A DNA stretch of 23,364 nt from an uncultured Candidatus Saccharibacteria bacterium (GTDB lineage Bacteria; Patescibacteriota; Saccharimonadia; Saccharimonadales; Saccharimonadaceae), in contig CANEKB010000004.1 in assembly GCA_947427985.1 (NCBI GenBank), forward strand, positions 1-23,364, in the 5' to 3' direction. Both the position numbers and the translations under genes were made by a program. The notes under the pieces are model-generated. The model saw nothing but the letters and a program-made list of their open reading frames with translations. It had not been told where the DNA came from and searched no databases. Positions 8,216 through 14,567 of the stretch are shown in pieces (position 1 is the stretch's first letter; the number at the start of each line of letters is the position of its first letter).

Positions 8216-8644
8216 ATGATAAGATTGAAAAGTCTGATCGTTGCCGGGCTGATGGCTTTGGGTAGTTTAGGTGGGGTAATGGCGACCAGTGACATAGCCG
8301 AAGCTGCAGTGACCTGCCCAGATGGTTCATACAGAAAAGAAAATGGCATTCCTGCAAATTCGCTGGCTGAGTGTAATTTGCCAGCAGAGCAGTCCGGTGA
8401 CGGTCTGATGAATCGAGTATCTAAAATTATTAGTGTAGTCCTTGGCGTGCTAGGGCTCGTGGCTGTGGTGGTTATTATCATCGGTGGTATTAGTTTCATC
8501 ACATCACAGGGTGATAGCTCGAAAGTTACCAAAGCACGCAACACGATCCTTTATGGTGTGGTCGGTTTGGTCGTTGCCTTGTTGGCATTTGCGATTGTGA
8601 ACTTCGTGCTCAAGGGAGTTTTTGGTGGAGCTTCCACTTCTTAA
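8216..8644 (+). CDS. VirB2-like pilin, member 2 of a near-identical pair
   Basis: 142 aa from the ATG at 8216, which has GGAGG 6 bases upstream; an in-frame ATG at 8174 lies inside the previous gene and lacks a ribosome binding site. Signal peptide (1-29, ending IAEAAVT), a linker with two Cys, then the same two-helix pilin hairpin as the preceding gene. The second half (8474-8612) is identical to it over 139 bases, including synonymous sites. The last residues (KGVFGGASTS) differ. A terminator follows at once, closing the operon. Confidence 0.75.
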   Translation: MIRLKSLIVAGLMALGSLGGVMATSDIAEAAVTCPDGSYRKENGIPANSLAECNLPAEQSGDGLMNRVSKIISVVLGVLGLVAVVVIIIGGISFITSQGDSSKVTKARNTILYGVVGLVVALLAFAIVNFVLKGVFGGASTS

Positions 8645-8665
8645 CTAGAAATAGCAATTACTACT

Positions 8666-8691
8666 AAAAGCGCTTGGGGGAGCGCTTTTTT
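8666..8691 (+). terminator. Intrinsic terminator of the pilin operon
   Basis: AAAAGCGCT, a TGGGGG loop, AGCGCTTTTTT: a 9-bp stem followed by a T run, 21 bases after the last pilin stop. Confidence 0.85.
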
Positions 8692-8707
8692 GACGATAAG
8701 AAAAAGC

Positions 8708-8862
8708 TAATATATCCTTAGGTTTAGATTAATTCTAGACTTTCTTCAACCTGGGGTGAGCCTCTCCTCATTGCCACGCGCGTTAGCGCGTGCCGAAATC
8801 GGACCCGGCTCAGCCCAAGGAGTCAGAGCTCCATGGTTTCAGAAAGTCTAGAATTAATCTAA
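8708..8862 (+). repeat. Palindromic element H2 (group 1) with conserved 5' flank
   Basis: The outer stem is a perfect 22-bp inverted repeat, 8724-8745 with 8841-8862. Inside are a branched stem (TGAGCC 8757-8762 with GGCTCA 8807-8812, extended by TGGG/CCCA) carrying CACGCGC-GTTA-GCGCGTG (8775-8792), and a short hairpin GGAG...CTCC at 8819-8832. The core motifs GGTGAGCCTCTC and GGCTCAGCCCAAGGAGTCA recur with few changes in the element inside tsaD. Bases 8708-8762 match 12067-12121 with one difference. Confidence 0.75.
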
Positions 8863-9010
8863 CCCATATGCATCACTTATCTTCCCCTTTTTTCTCATTG
8901 GTTTGTAATATTGCTAGCAATACATTCTTTTGCATAGCATCTAGTATATTGTTCGCCAAAACCGTGTCCGTTACTACAAAGCTGATGAGTGTGACATACA
9001 TACAATCTTT
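8863..9010 (+). other. Link between element H2 and the first cassette
   Basis: No gene seen. It contains an 18-base sequence, TTGTAATATTGCTAGCAA (8903-8920), that is identical at 12310-12327 in the second block, which shows the two blocks share an ancestor over more than the palindromic element. Confidence 0.5.
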
Positions 9011-9060
9011 ATCCTCCCTTGATATTACTCTATGGCTAGACAACGGAGGGAGAAGCCCCA
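9011..9060 (-). repeat. Cassette 3' box, copy a
   Basis: Read on the minus strand it is TTCTCCCTCCGTTGTCTAGC, then CATAGAGTAAT and a short tail with AAGGGAGGAT. It encodes FSLRCLAIE-stop plus conserved bases after the stop. Other copies are at 9511-9567, 12684-12722, 14568-14615, 19626-19680, 20009-20061 and from 23309. It forms an inverted pair with copy b. Confidence 0.85.
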
Positions 9061-9237
9061 GAAACGTGAATGGCCCGCAAAACTTGTAACTACGCCATCG
9101 CCGAAAGCGTCAAGCCCTGAGATACTATCTAGTTTGCTCGAATCTCTATATGCGCTAGCATTAGCCCACAGGAGGATGCGCTGCGTATTGTCTGAGCTTT
9201 TTCCTAGGATCATATTAACGAACCCGCTGCGGACGAA
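9025..9237 (-). pseudogene. Silent FISUMP-type carboxy-terminal cassette a
   Basis: An open frame of about 70 codons from FVRSG (box CTTCGTCCGCAGCGG, 9238-9224) to RFWGFSLRCLAIE and a TAA at 9027-9025. The ending G-(F/R)-S-L-R-C matches the carboxy terminus of the Fibrobacter succinogenes major paralogous domain (usually GFSVRCV), a C-type-lectin-like extracellular fold. No amino-terminal part of such a protein, signal peptide or ribosome binding site precedes it, so it is not an expressed gene here. The frame continues upstream a few codons without homology to the other cassettes. Head-to-head with cassette b. Cassette role is inference; homology of the ends is directly visible. Confidence 0.65.
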
Positions 9238-9256
9238 GATGCCCCTACTCAGAATG

Positions 9257-9281
9257 AAATGCTGGCAGCCTGCCAGCATTT
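9257..9281. repeat. 25-base palindrome between cassettes a and b
   Basis: AAATGCTGGCAG, one C, CTGCCAGCATTT: a perfect 12-bp inverted repeat at the middle of the head-to-head pair. A second small inverted repeat, TAGCAC-A-GTGCTA, lies at 9319-9331. Confidence 0.7.
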
Positions 9282-9345
9282 ATAGCTTATGCAACATGGA
9301 TGAATTATTTAAAATTGTTAGCACAGTGCTAGCATTAGCTATTTC

Positions 9346-9540
9346 TTCGTCCGCAGCGGAGCTGTCGATCGGGTTGGCTATATAAACCACGTTGCTATGG
9401 CGCACCACGAATGGTCGTCCAGTGCTAATCCTGATCAATTACAAGCTGGCTACATGTCTATTTCTAGTACGACTGTCGCCCTCCCGAACAATGGTAATCT
9501 TTATCATGGTCGTTCCCTCCGTTGTCTAGCCATAGAGTAA
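9346..9540 (+). pseudogene. Silent FISUMP-type carboxy-terminal cassette b
   Basis: 65 codons in frame from FVRSG (box 9345-9359) to GRSLRCLAIE and TAA. The interior (for example HEWSSSANPDQLQAGYM) has the W-S-S-S and Ala/Tyr pattern of FISUMP carboxy termini, where YWSS followed by AY is usual. There is no stop inside and no start in front, so it is a clean partial reading frame. The interior shares no alignable sequence with cassette a apart from the two end boxes. Confidence 0.7.
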
Positions 9541-9567
9541 TCAAGGAAGAAATGAAGAAGGTTAAGA
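9511..9567 (+). repeat. Cassette 3' box, copy b
   Basis: CGTTCCCTCCGTTGTCTAGC, then CATAGAGTAATCAAGG and GAAGAAGGTTA: the inverted partner of 9011-9060. The pair bounds a module of about 555 bases. Confidence 0.85.
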
Positions 9568-9655
9568 GAAATCGATTTTGCTTAAACTAAGTAGGACAGT
9601 ATATCAGATAAGCAAAGCATTATAGTACAATATGCGATTTTTGACATGGATGTGC

Positions 9656-9685
9656 TTGTTATTTTGGATAGACTTGATCTATAAT
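9656..9685 (+). promoter_or_regulatory. Possible promoter before a small ORF
   Basis: TTGTTA (9656-9661), 18 bases, TATAAT (9680-9685). The -10 box is also the left arm of an AT-rich hairpin (9680-9716, TATAATT with AATTATA). Weak evidence. Confidence 0.35.
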
Positions 9686-9828
9686 TCCCTTATTATTAAA
9701 AAATGGGAGAATTATAAGTAGAGAGAGGAATAACAACATTAATAGTAAGGAGGGAAATCAAGAAGTTTAGTCAGTATGGGTCTCTGGGAATTCCGCTAAC
9801 ATCTCAAATACACGAGGAGAGTTGGTAT

Positions 9829-9978
9829 GTGCGTTTCAGATTCCATGGGAAAGAACAAGTAGTCGTCTTAGTGCGACAGCGAACGTTTAGTTGTTCGAGG
9901 TTGTATTCTAAGACGGGGATAGATGAGACGGATATAGAAGGGATTAAGGAGGGATTCCATAAATTGTTTTGCAAGTAA
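9829..9978 (+). CDS. Small hypothetical protein (doubtful)
   Basis: 49 codons from GTG 9829 with GAGGAG 9 bases before it. The same frame is open upstream to about 9719 but offers no ATG. The product would be small and basic with several aromatic residues (for example RFRFHGKEQ); it matches no family I recognise. It stands alone between cassette b and hsp20, behind a weak promoter. It may equally be a chance frame. Confidence 0.3.
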   Translation: MRFRFHGKEQVVVLVRQRTFSCSRLYSKTGIDETDIEGIKEGFHKLFCK

Positions 9979-10092
9979 AAATATTCCTCTAACCTTGAGG
10001 CTAGAGGAGTGCGGGAAGTCCCCGAATGTATTTCTATTGTGCCGAAACAACATAGAATAGTCAAGAGCGGGTAGAGACTATGGAGAAATACC

Positions 10093-10114
10093 AAAAATCG
10101 CTCCGAAGAGCGAT
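10093..10114 (-). terminator. Terminator of hsp20
   Basis: On the minus strand ATCGCTC-TTCG-GAGCGAT followed by TTTTTGG: a 7-bp stem with a UUCG tetraloop and a T run, 90 bases past the hsp20 stop. Between it and the small ORF I see only a short inverted repeat, TCCTCTA/TAGAGGA, near 9984-10007. Confidence 0.75.
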
Positions 10115-10204
10115 GCTAGCGAGGCCAAGACCTTGCGGAAGTGATAGAGAGAATAAGAAGCAGCAGGATCTTGTTTTGGTGTGTGAGTAAAAGTGAGTTC
10201 TCGA

Positions 10205-10705
10205 TTATTGAACCATGATTTGCTTTGGTGCGTCGAGGTTTTCCTTCTCAAAGGTAATGGTGAGGACGCCATCTTTGAGCTCGGCTTTCACGGTGCCTTC
10301 GTCTTCCTTCACTTGGACTGGAAGAGCGATGGTACGAGAGAACTCGCCCCAGTAACATTCCTGGATGTGCCAGGCAGTTGCGTTTTCGTCTTCGCCGCCA
10401 CTCAATATTCCGGAAATTGTCAGAATATTGTCAGAAATAGTGACGTTGAGGTCGGACTTGGAAATGCCGGCCGTGCGCGCTTTGACAACAAGTTTATCGG
10501 CGGTTTCATAGACATCTACAGCGAGTTGTCCTGGAAAATCGTCAGTATCTTCCCACCCATCATTTGCCCCCGGATCTGATGGTTCTTCGACGTTCATAGC
10601 TGCTCGCGGGCTTCGTTCGGCGACAGGAGCTGGATCCGTGTCATCGAGGAAAGCCGCTGCTAGTTCATCTTCCATCAGCATATCGGCATCATTATTACGA
10701 GCCAT
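10205..10705 (-). CDS. Small heat shock protein, Hsp20/alpha-crystallin family
   Basis: 166 aa. Residues 1 to about 55 are an acidic, Ala/Pro-rich disordered arm. The alpha-crystallin domain runs from about 58 (QLAVDVYETADKLVVKA) to about 155, with ISKSDLNVTISDNILTISG in the middle and the conserved A-x-L-K-D-G-V-L-T-I motif (AELKDGVLTITF) near 140-151. Such proteins are ATP-independent holdases that keep unfolding proteins soluble. The usual I-x-I/V carboxy-terminal motif may be the final IMVQ. GGAGG lies 11 bases before the ATG, and a consensus-like promoter lies just upstream. It diverges from comF. No CIRCE element is visible here. Confidence 0.92.
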   Translation of the reverse strand: MARNNDADMLMEDELAAAFLDDTDPAPVAERSPRAAMNVEEPSDPGANDGWEDTDDFPGQLAVDVYETADKLVVKARTAGISKSDLNVTISDNILTISGILSGGEDENATAWHIQECYWGEFSRTIALPVQVKEDEGTVKAELKDGVLTITFEKENLDAPKQIMVQ

Positions 10706-10741
10706 TGCTTGAATTACCTCCGTTATATATTGTTATGCTTT

Positions 10742-10770
10742 ATTATAATGATGATTCACGGTAAAATCAA
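10742..10770 (-). promoter_or_regulatory. hsp20 promoter, sharing its -10 region with comF
   Basis: On the minus strand TTGATT (10770-10765), 17 bases, TATAAT (10747-10742). The -10 lies in ATTATAAT (10742-10749), which reads as TATAAT on both strands, so one symmetric sequence may serve both divergent genes. The plus-strand -35 is weak. Confidence 0.7.
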
Positions 10771-10790
10771 TACTAAATAGGAGTTTCGTT

Positions 10791-11519
10791 GTGAAAAATA
10801 CAACAAAATGGGACCTAGTTGACCTAATTTGTCCGCATACCTGTCGGGGTTGCGGCGAATTGGGAGCGGTTCTTTGTGAACGTTGTAAAAAATACATACT
10901 AGACGAGCATGTGGAAATTTGCCCCATCTGTAAGAAAATAGTTGCAGAAACAAAAGAAAGTGTCCAAAAAGTAAGAATGGTGAATTTGGAAGGGGAAAAC
11001 AAATTTTGTGAAGGATGTGATTCCCCGTTTGAGATGTGTTGGGTTGTAGGGTGGCGTGAGGGGGCGCTAGCGAAAGTGATAAAAGATTTTAAGTACCAGT
11101 CGGTGCGAGCGGCGGGAGGAGTGCTAGCGGAATTGGTCGATATGGTTTTACCGAGAGATTTTTCGGATATGACAGTAGTTCCCTTGCCGACGATTGGGCG
11201 ACATGTACGAGAACGGGGGTTAGATCATACGAAGATTTTGGCAAGGAAATTGGCAAAAATGAGAAATTGGAGGGTAGATATGGCTTTGGCGCGAGCAACC
11301 GATACGGTGCAAGTAGGAACAAATGCGGTAAAGCGAAAAAGTCAGGCCGACTCTACCTATGACGTAGTGAAGAAACTAGATCCGGAGGGGAGATATTTGT
11401 TGATAGACGATATATGGACAACAGGCGCTACGATGCAGGCGGCAGCGAAGAGAATGCGAGAAGCGGGAGCGAAGAAAATATACGGCGTTGTTTTGGCAAT
11501 TGGCCGTCCAGGAGAATAA
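10791..11519 (+). CDS. comF: ComF family protein (phosphoribosyltransferase-like)
   Basis: 242 aa, starting at a GTG with AGGAG 7 bases upstream. The amino-terminal part has Cys pairs typical of ComF (CPHTCRGCGELGAVLCERC near residues 15-33, then CPICKK near 44-49), likely a zinc site. The carboxy-terminal phosphoribosyltransferase fold has its PRPP-binding motif YLLIDDIWTTGATM near 203-216, and the conserved R-G-L-D-H-T motif near 142-147. ComF proteins take part in DNA uptake during natural transformation. Its nearness to a T4SS/pilin locus fits a competence or DNA-uptake role, though that link is inference. Length is normal. Confidence 0.9.
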   Translation: MKNTTKWDLVDLICPHTCRGCGELGAVLCERCKKYILDEHVEICPICKKIVAETKESVQKVRMVNLEGENKFCEGCDSPFEMCWVVGWREGALAKVIKDFKYQSVRAAGGVLAELVDMVLPRDFSDMTVVPLPTIGRHVRERGLDHTKILARKLAKMRNWRVDMALARATDTVQVGTNAVKRKSQADSTYDVVKKLDPEGRYLLIDDIWTTGATMQAAAKRMREAGAKKIYGVVLAIGRPGE

Positions 11520-11521
11520 GA

Positions 11522-11546
11522 AAGAACCGCTCAATGAGCGGTTCTT
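11522..11546. terminator. Bidirectional terminator between comF and a pilin gene
   Basis: AAGAACCGCT, a CAATG loop, AGCGGTTCTT: a perfect 10-bp stem between two convergent genes. Confidence 0.75.
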
Positions 11547-11565
11547 GGTAGCCTTTGGATGTATT

Positions 11566-11994
11566 TTAGGCTAATAGATTCATAATGAGGAAGGCGGCTT
11601 CGTCGGTTTCTGGGGTGGTGGTGCTAGCGCCGATAGCGTTGAGAACGAAACGGATAATGGCATAGGCGAGGAAGGAAATAATAAGACCGATAATGGCGTA
11701 GAGGACAGTGTTTTTAGCATCAGTAATTTTTTTGCTGTCGCCGCCGGAAAGGATATAGCGGAGACCGCCCCAAATTAGCATAATAACAGAAATAGCACCA
11801 ATGACATAGAGTGCGATACTGGTGATACGGGTAAAAATACCGCCATCGCCAACGAGCTCGGCTGGCATGCCTTCGGCGCGGGCAGCTTCAGCACCCTCCT
11901 GGACGGTGAGGGCCATAGCTTTACCGGCGCAAAGAGTAGCAGCAGTACTAATGCCGGTGATAATTTGTAGAACATTTCTTGCAAACTTCTTCAT
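11566..11994 (-). CDS. VirB2-like pilin (isolated fifth member)
   Basis: 142 aa. Signal peptide at residues 1-29 (ending KAMALT), a short Ala/Glu-rich linker, then two hydrophobic helices joined by the turn LSGGDSKKITDAKN near 86-99. This is the same pilin pattern as the operon at 6642-8644 but diverged and lacking the Cys residues in its linker. It stands alone, convergent with comF. An extended -10 (TGA-TATAAT, minus strand, 12042-12034) lies about 40 bases upstream; the ribosome binding site is weak (GCGAGA). Confidence 0.75.
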   Translation of the reverse strand: MKKFARNVLQIITGISTAATLCAGKAMALTVQEGAEAARAEGMPAELVGDGGIFTRITSIALYVIGAISVIMLIWGGLRYILSGGDSKKITDAKNTVLYAIIGLIISFLAYAIIRFVLNAIGASTTTPETDEAAFLIMNLLA

Positions 11995-12033
11995 TTGATT
12001 CTCGCAGTTAAATGATGAATATACTTGTAGTTT

Positions 12034-12042
12034 ATTATATCA
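12034..12042 (-). promoter_or_regulatory. Extended -10 of the isolated pilin gene
   Basis: TGA-TATAAT on the minus strand, about 40 bases before the ATG at 11994. No clear -35. Confidence 0.5.
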
Positions 12043-12066
12043 TACTTTGTGGAAATAAGGAAAAGA

Positions 12067-12121
12067 TAATATATCCTTAGGTTTAGATTAATTCTAGACT
12101 TTCTTCAACCTGGGGTAAGCC
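12067..12121 (+). repeat. Truncated copy of element H2 (5' part only)
   Basis: 55 bases identical to 8708-8762 except one base. It contains the left outer arm of H2 but the matching right arm is absent; the sequence switches to a different element at about 12122. This marks a recombination or insertion boundary. Confidence 0.8.
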
Positions 12122-12134
12122 ATGTTTTTTCATA

Positions 12135-12266
12135 TTCTCTAAGGCAGCTATCGTATTCTTCGAAACCCGCTTCGTCGTTGCCTGTCGTTACAGGAACTCC
12201 TCGCTTCGACCACTCCCCGTTGGTCGTGGAGAGTTTCGAAAGAATAGATAGCTAAGTCTTAGAGAA
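12135..12266 (+). repeat. Palindromic element H3 (group 2)
   Basis: The outer stem pairs 12135-12166 with 12233-12266 over about 27 bp with small bulges. Inside are CCTGT-CGTT-ACAGG (12181-12194) and CGACCA/TGGTCG (12207-12226). The order CGTCGTTGC, hairpin, then a CTCCTCGC stretch resembles the cores of elements H1, H4 and H5, more weakly than those resemble each other. Confidence 0.65.
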
Positions 12267-12520
12267 ACAGAATCAAGAATTTCCCTTCTTTTCCTTATTG
12301 CTTGTTGGGTTGTAATATTGCTAGCAAGGCGTTTTCCTACATAGTCCTAGGTAATGACTTAGAGCATGAGTGGGTGCAACTTATTCCTAGGGAATTAGTT
12401 CAAATACATCATATCTCTGTAATAGTTGTCGATATTTTGCTTAATTAGACTTAGAATTAGCAAAAGTAACAAAGGCAAAATCAAGTTGAGCTTGATAGTC
12501 TATACAAGTTGTTCGGGATC
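12267..12520 (+). other. Link between element H3 and cassette c
   Basis: No gene seen. It holds the 18-base sequence shared with 8903-8920 (12310-12327) and is otherwise AT-rich without recognisable features. Unlike the first block it has no inverted cassette here, so this block may have lost its left cassette. Confidence 0.4.
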
Positions 12521-12521
12521 C

Positions 12522-12710
12522 TTCGTCCGCAGCGGAATTGCAAGTATAGAACTTGGCGTAAACTGGGAGCCTGGACATTATAGCATTCAATATACGGGTC
12601 TAGCATTCAGCACGGATCAGGCTTACGCTTTTGCGTTCTCAGAAGAATCGGATCTGTACAATATATATTCAAAGCACGTTGGCCGTTCCCTCCGTTGTCT
12701 AGTCATATAG
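12522..12710 (+). pseudogene. Silent FISUMP-type carboxy-terminal cassette c
   Basis: 63 codons from FVRSG (box 12521-12535) to GRSLRCLVI and a TAG. The interior has the Ala-Tyr alternation (DQAYAFAFSEES) found where FISUMP proteins have AYYLYF. Upstream the frame stays open to 12426 but that part does not resemble the family, so the boundary lies at the FVRSG box. The usual last codon is lost: GAG is replaced by TAG, making the product one residue shorter. Confidence 0.7.
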
Positions 12711-12722
12711 TAATCAAGGAGA
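12684..12722 (+). repeat. Cassette 3' box, copy c
   Basis: CGTTCCCTCCGTTGTCTAG, then TCATATAGTAATCAAGGAG. Two or three substitutions from the other copies. It abuts the promoter of the next gene. Confidence 0.8.
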
Positions 12723-12746
12723 GGATGGCAGAAGGAGAAGCAGAGG

Positions 12747-12755
12747 TGTTATAAT
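12747..12755 (+). promoter_or_regulatory. Extended -10 before the DUF1653 gene
   Basis: TGT-TATAAT, 24 bases before the ATG; no clear -35. Confidence 0.5.
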
Positions 12756-12779
12756 TATGACAAGCTAGGAAGGAGGAAG

Positions 12780-13010
12780 ATGGCGGAAGAGGTAAAACTG
12801 CACGGGGTTTATCGGCACTATAAGGGTAATTTATATATCGTGGAGGGGTTTGGGCGGCATAGCGAGACGGGCGAGAAGTTGGTATTGTATCGGGCACTCT
12901 ATGGCAATAATGACTTGTGGTGCAGACCGTATGATATGTTTCTAGAAGAAGTGAATAAAAATGGGCAAAAATTGCGATTTGAGCGACAAATAATCGAGGA
13001 AGTAGAATAG
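12780..13010 (+). CDS. DUF1653 domain protein
   Basis: 76 aa. The whole chain fits DUF1653: a G-x-Y-x-H-Y-K-G start (GVYRHYKGNLYIVEG, residues 9-23), then H-S-E-T-G-E-x-L-V-x-Y-R-A-L-Y (30-45) and a W-C-R-P-Y-D-M-F motif (51-58). The function of the family is unknown; it is widespread and often a stand-alone small protein. AGGAGG precedes the ATG by only 3 bases, closer than usual. Confidence 0.9.
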   Translation: MAEEVKLHGVYRHYKGNLYIVEGFGRHSETGEKLVLYRALYGNNDLWCRPYDMFLEEVNKNGQKLRFERQIIEEVE

Positions 13011-13034
13011 TTTTACAATATTTCGGGGAAAGTA

Positions 13035-13043
13035 TGGTATAAT
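13035..13043 (+). promoter_or_regulatory. Extended -10 of the tRNA gene
   Basis: TGG-TATAAT ending 11 bases before the mature tRNA. A TTTACA at 13012-13017 is 20 bases upstream, longer than the usual spacer. Confidence 0.6.
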
Positions 13044-13054
13044 GTTTTGTGTAT

Positions 13055-13147
13055 GGAGGGTTACCCAAGTGGCTGAAGGGGACGGTTTGCTAAATCGTTA
13101 GTCTGGGGAGACCTGGAGCGGGAGTTCGAATCTCCCACCCTCCGCCA
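13055..13147 (+). tRNA. tRNA-Ser (anticodon GCU)
   Basis: A 7-bp acceptor stem GGAGGGT/ACCCTCC, anticodon loop TTGCTAA closed by ACGGT/ATCGT, a long variable arm as in class II tRNAs, and GTTCGAATC in the T arm. The anticodon GCT reads AGC/AGU serine codons. The CCA end is encoded (13145-13147). Confidence 0.95.
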
Positions 13148-13191
13148 GTCTCTGGAGCATGTGCTTTTGCGCATGAGACGGAGACTTTTTT
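13147..13191 (+). terminator. Terminator after tRNA-Ser
   Basis: AGTCTC...GAGACT enclosing CATGTGC-TTTT-GCGCATG, followed by a T run. It starts at the last base of the tRNA. Confidence 0.75.
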
Positions 13192-13200
13192 GATGGGTTA

Positions 13201-13209
13201 TGATAAAAT
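13201..13209 (+). promoter_or_regulatory. Extended -10 exactly 6 bases before an ATG
   Basis: TGA-TAAAAT, then ATAGCT, then the ATG of the next gene, with no Shine-Dalgarno sequence. This implies a leaderless transcript. Confidence 0.55.
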
Positions 13210-13215
13210 ATAGCT

Positions 13216-13698
13216 ATGGCAACAACTTCGAAGAGTGCAAAAACGGATATTATTAGTTGGGAAGCGGAAGAATACATCGTGCGCGATAAGACGGCGTGGT
13301 GGTATGTTGGGTTGATCGCGGTAGGGCTGATTTTGTCGGGAATTGCGGTGTGGCTACAATGGTGGACTTTTCTGGCGGTGGTGGTTTTGAGCGTGGTGGC
13401 GCTTCTGATTTATGCGATGCGGCCGCCACGAATGTTGCGTTATTCCCTGTCTAATAAAGGAGTGAGCGAAGGAAATAAACTTTATGAATATTCGGAGTTC
13501 AAATCTTTTGGGATTTTGAAGGAAGGTGAGCATTTTGCGATTATCTTGACTCCTAGGAAACGTTTTTCTCCACGGGTAACGGTATATTTTCCAGCAGCGC
13601 AAGGTGAGGAGATTGTGGACGCATTTGGTGGGCGCTTACCAATGGAAGAAGTGAAACTGGACGCATTAGATAAATTGATAAAATTCTTGCGAATCTAG
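13216..13698 (+). CDS. Two-TM membrane protein of unknown function
   Basis: 160 aa. A short polar amino terminus, then two hydrophobic segments (about residues 28-46 and 49-67) joined by a tight turn with three Trp residues, then a soluble beta-rich domain of about 90 residues (RYSLSNKGVSEG..., LYEYSEFKSFGILK, FAIILTPRKRF, TVYFP) ending in an amphipathic helix. The pattern of a membrane hairpin followed by a small PH-like beta domain recalls bacterial PH/YdbS-type proteins, but I cannot assign a family. The start has no ribosome binding site and lies 6 bases after a -10 box. Confidence 0.8.
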   Translation: MATTSKSAKTDIISWEAEEYIVRDKTAWWYVGLIAVGLILSGIAVWLQWWTFLAVVVLSVVALLIYAMRPPRMLRYSLSNKGVSEGNKLYEYSEFKSFGILKEGEHFAIILTPRKRFSPRVTVYFPAAQGEEIVDAFGGRLPMEEVKLDALDKLIKFLRI

Positions 13699-13704
13699 TT
13701 TTTG

Positions 13705-13713
13705 TGTTATAAT
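13705..13713 (+). promoter_or_regulatory. Extended -10 before a Pro/Met-rich protein gene
   Basis: TGT-TATAAT, about 60 bases before the ATG; -35 not clear. Confidence 0.5.
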
Positions 13714-13772
13714 GGTGTATATACGCTATTATTAATATATAATGTAAATAATAAAGAAGGTGGGTAGGAATT

Positions 13773-14255
13773 ATGAACCAGAACCGTAATAAAGATAATG
13801 ATTTGCAGCGCGCAATCGACGAGATCACTCAAAAGGGTGGTGCGAATGGTGGCGCAAAGCCAGCTGCAGCTGCCCAGCCTCCGGTTGGTCAACCACCAGT
13901 AAACATGATGCCACCAGCGGGGATGCCAACTGGTGGTGCGATGAAGCTCCCACAGAGCCCAGCTCCACAGATGAGTATGCCTTCGATGTCGTCGGCGTTT
14001 GGTCGCCCGATGGGTTACGGTTCGGATATTTCGAAAGTTAAGGAAGCCGCGCTCAAAGAGCTCTTCCCGATTATGGACCGGGTAGAAGTTGAGCCAGAAA
14101 AGCGCTTCCTCTTGTATCAGGAAATGCTTAGCACGATGCGCGATAAGGCTGTGATTGCTCCGGCTTACGAAGCGGCTCGCCAGATTCGTGATGATAAGGT
14201 ACGTGCGGATTCGTTGCTATACCTTATCAATAGCATTGACGAAATGTCGCTCTAA
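13773..14255 (+). CDS. Pro/Met-rich protein with helical carboxy-terminal domain, unknown function
   Basis: 160 aa. Residues 1-25 are polar; about 26-85 are Pro/Met/Gly/Ala-rich with repeats such as PPVGQPPVNMMPPAGMP, and likely disordered. Residues about 88-160 form a helical domain (ISKVKEAALKELFPIMDRVE..., then a helix pair up to the end). No known family recognised. The ATG is preceded by AAGGTGGGTAGGAATT, a usable ribosome binding site. Its stop codon is inside the left arm of the following palindromic element, so that element may shape the 3' end of the message. Confidence 0.75.
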   Translation: MNQNRNKDNDLQRAIDEITQKGGANGGAKPAAAAQPPVGQPPVNMMPPAGMPTGGAMKLPQSPAPQMSMPSMSSAFGRPMGYGSDISKVKEAALKELFPIMDRVEVEPEKRFLLYQEMLSTMRDKAVIAPAYEAARQIRDDKVRADSLLYLINSIDEMSL

Positions 14256-14375
14256 CAGTTTAATTTTGCGCACTACGGCGTCTGAGCTTGCGTTGCTCAG
14301 GCGCTGTACTTGCAGTACGGCTTCTTCCGCTACTCTGCTCATCCTTGTATTGACACAAAATTAAAGCTGTTAGAG
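14250..14375 (+). repeat. Palindromic element H4 (group 2)
   Basis: The outer stem is 19 bp with one bulged G: 14250-14268 (CTCTAACAGTTTAATTTTG) with 14356-14375. Inside are CGTCTGAGC-7-GCTCAGGCG (14279-14303) and GTACT-TGC-AGTAC (14306-14318). The core GCTCAGGC, hairpin, GGCTTC, CGC is shared with H5 and partly with H1. The left arm contains the stop codon of the preceding gene. Confidence 0.75.
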
Positions 14376-14567
14376 TGAGTTGTAGTACGTCCCTTTGCGT
14401 GCTTCGTTCTTGCCTTGTAATTCATCGCCACTAAGCATTTTGGAACTTTTATGATGGTTTTCTTAGCACTAGTCTCAAAATACCTTCGTTAGAGTGATGT
14501 ATTGCATCAAAATTAAATCTGTTGGAGTGTTATAGTTGACTGTAACGACTCTAGCTTAACCTTTTTT
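14376..14567 (+). other. Non-coding stretch with a second copy of the H4 right arm
   Basis: No gene seen. Bases 14509-14528 (CAAAATTAAATCTGTTGGAG) repeat the right arm of H4 with two changes, so the left arm could pair with either. A small hairpin follows at 14525-14551. Confidence 0.5.

Noticed and set aside
9011..9567. Reading the inverted boxes as ends of an insertion sequence or MITE
   Set aside because: No transposase is inside, the interiors of the different modules are unrelated at base level, and the boxes encode a conserved protein end with the frame kept in each. A protein-coding cassette explains this better, though mobility is not excluded.
9804..10094. Minus-strand 96-aa frame
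   Set aside because: No ribosome binding site, no family, odd composition, and it overlaps the hsp20 terminator.
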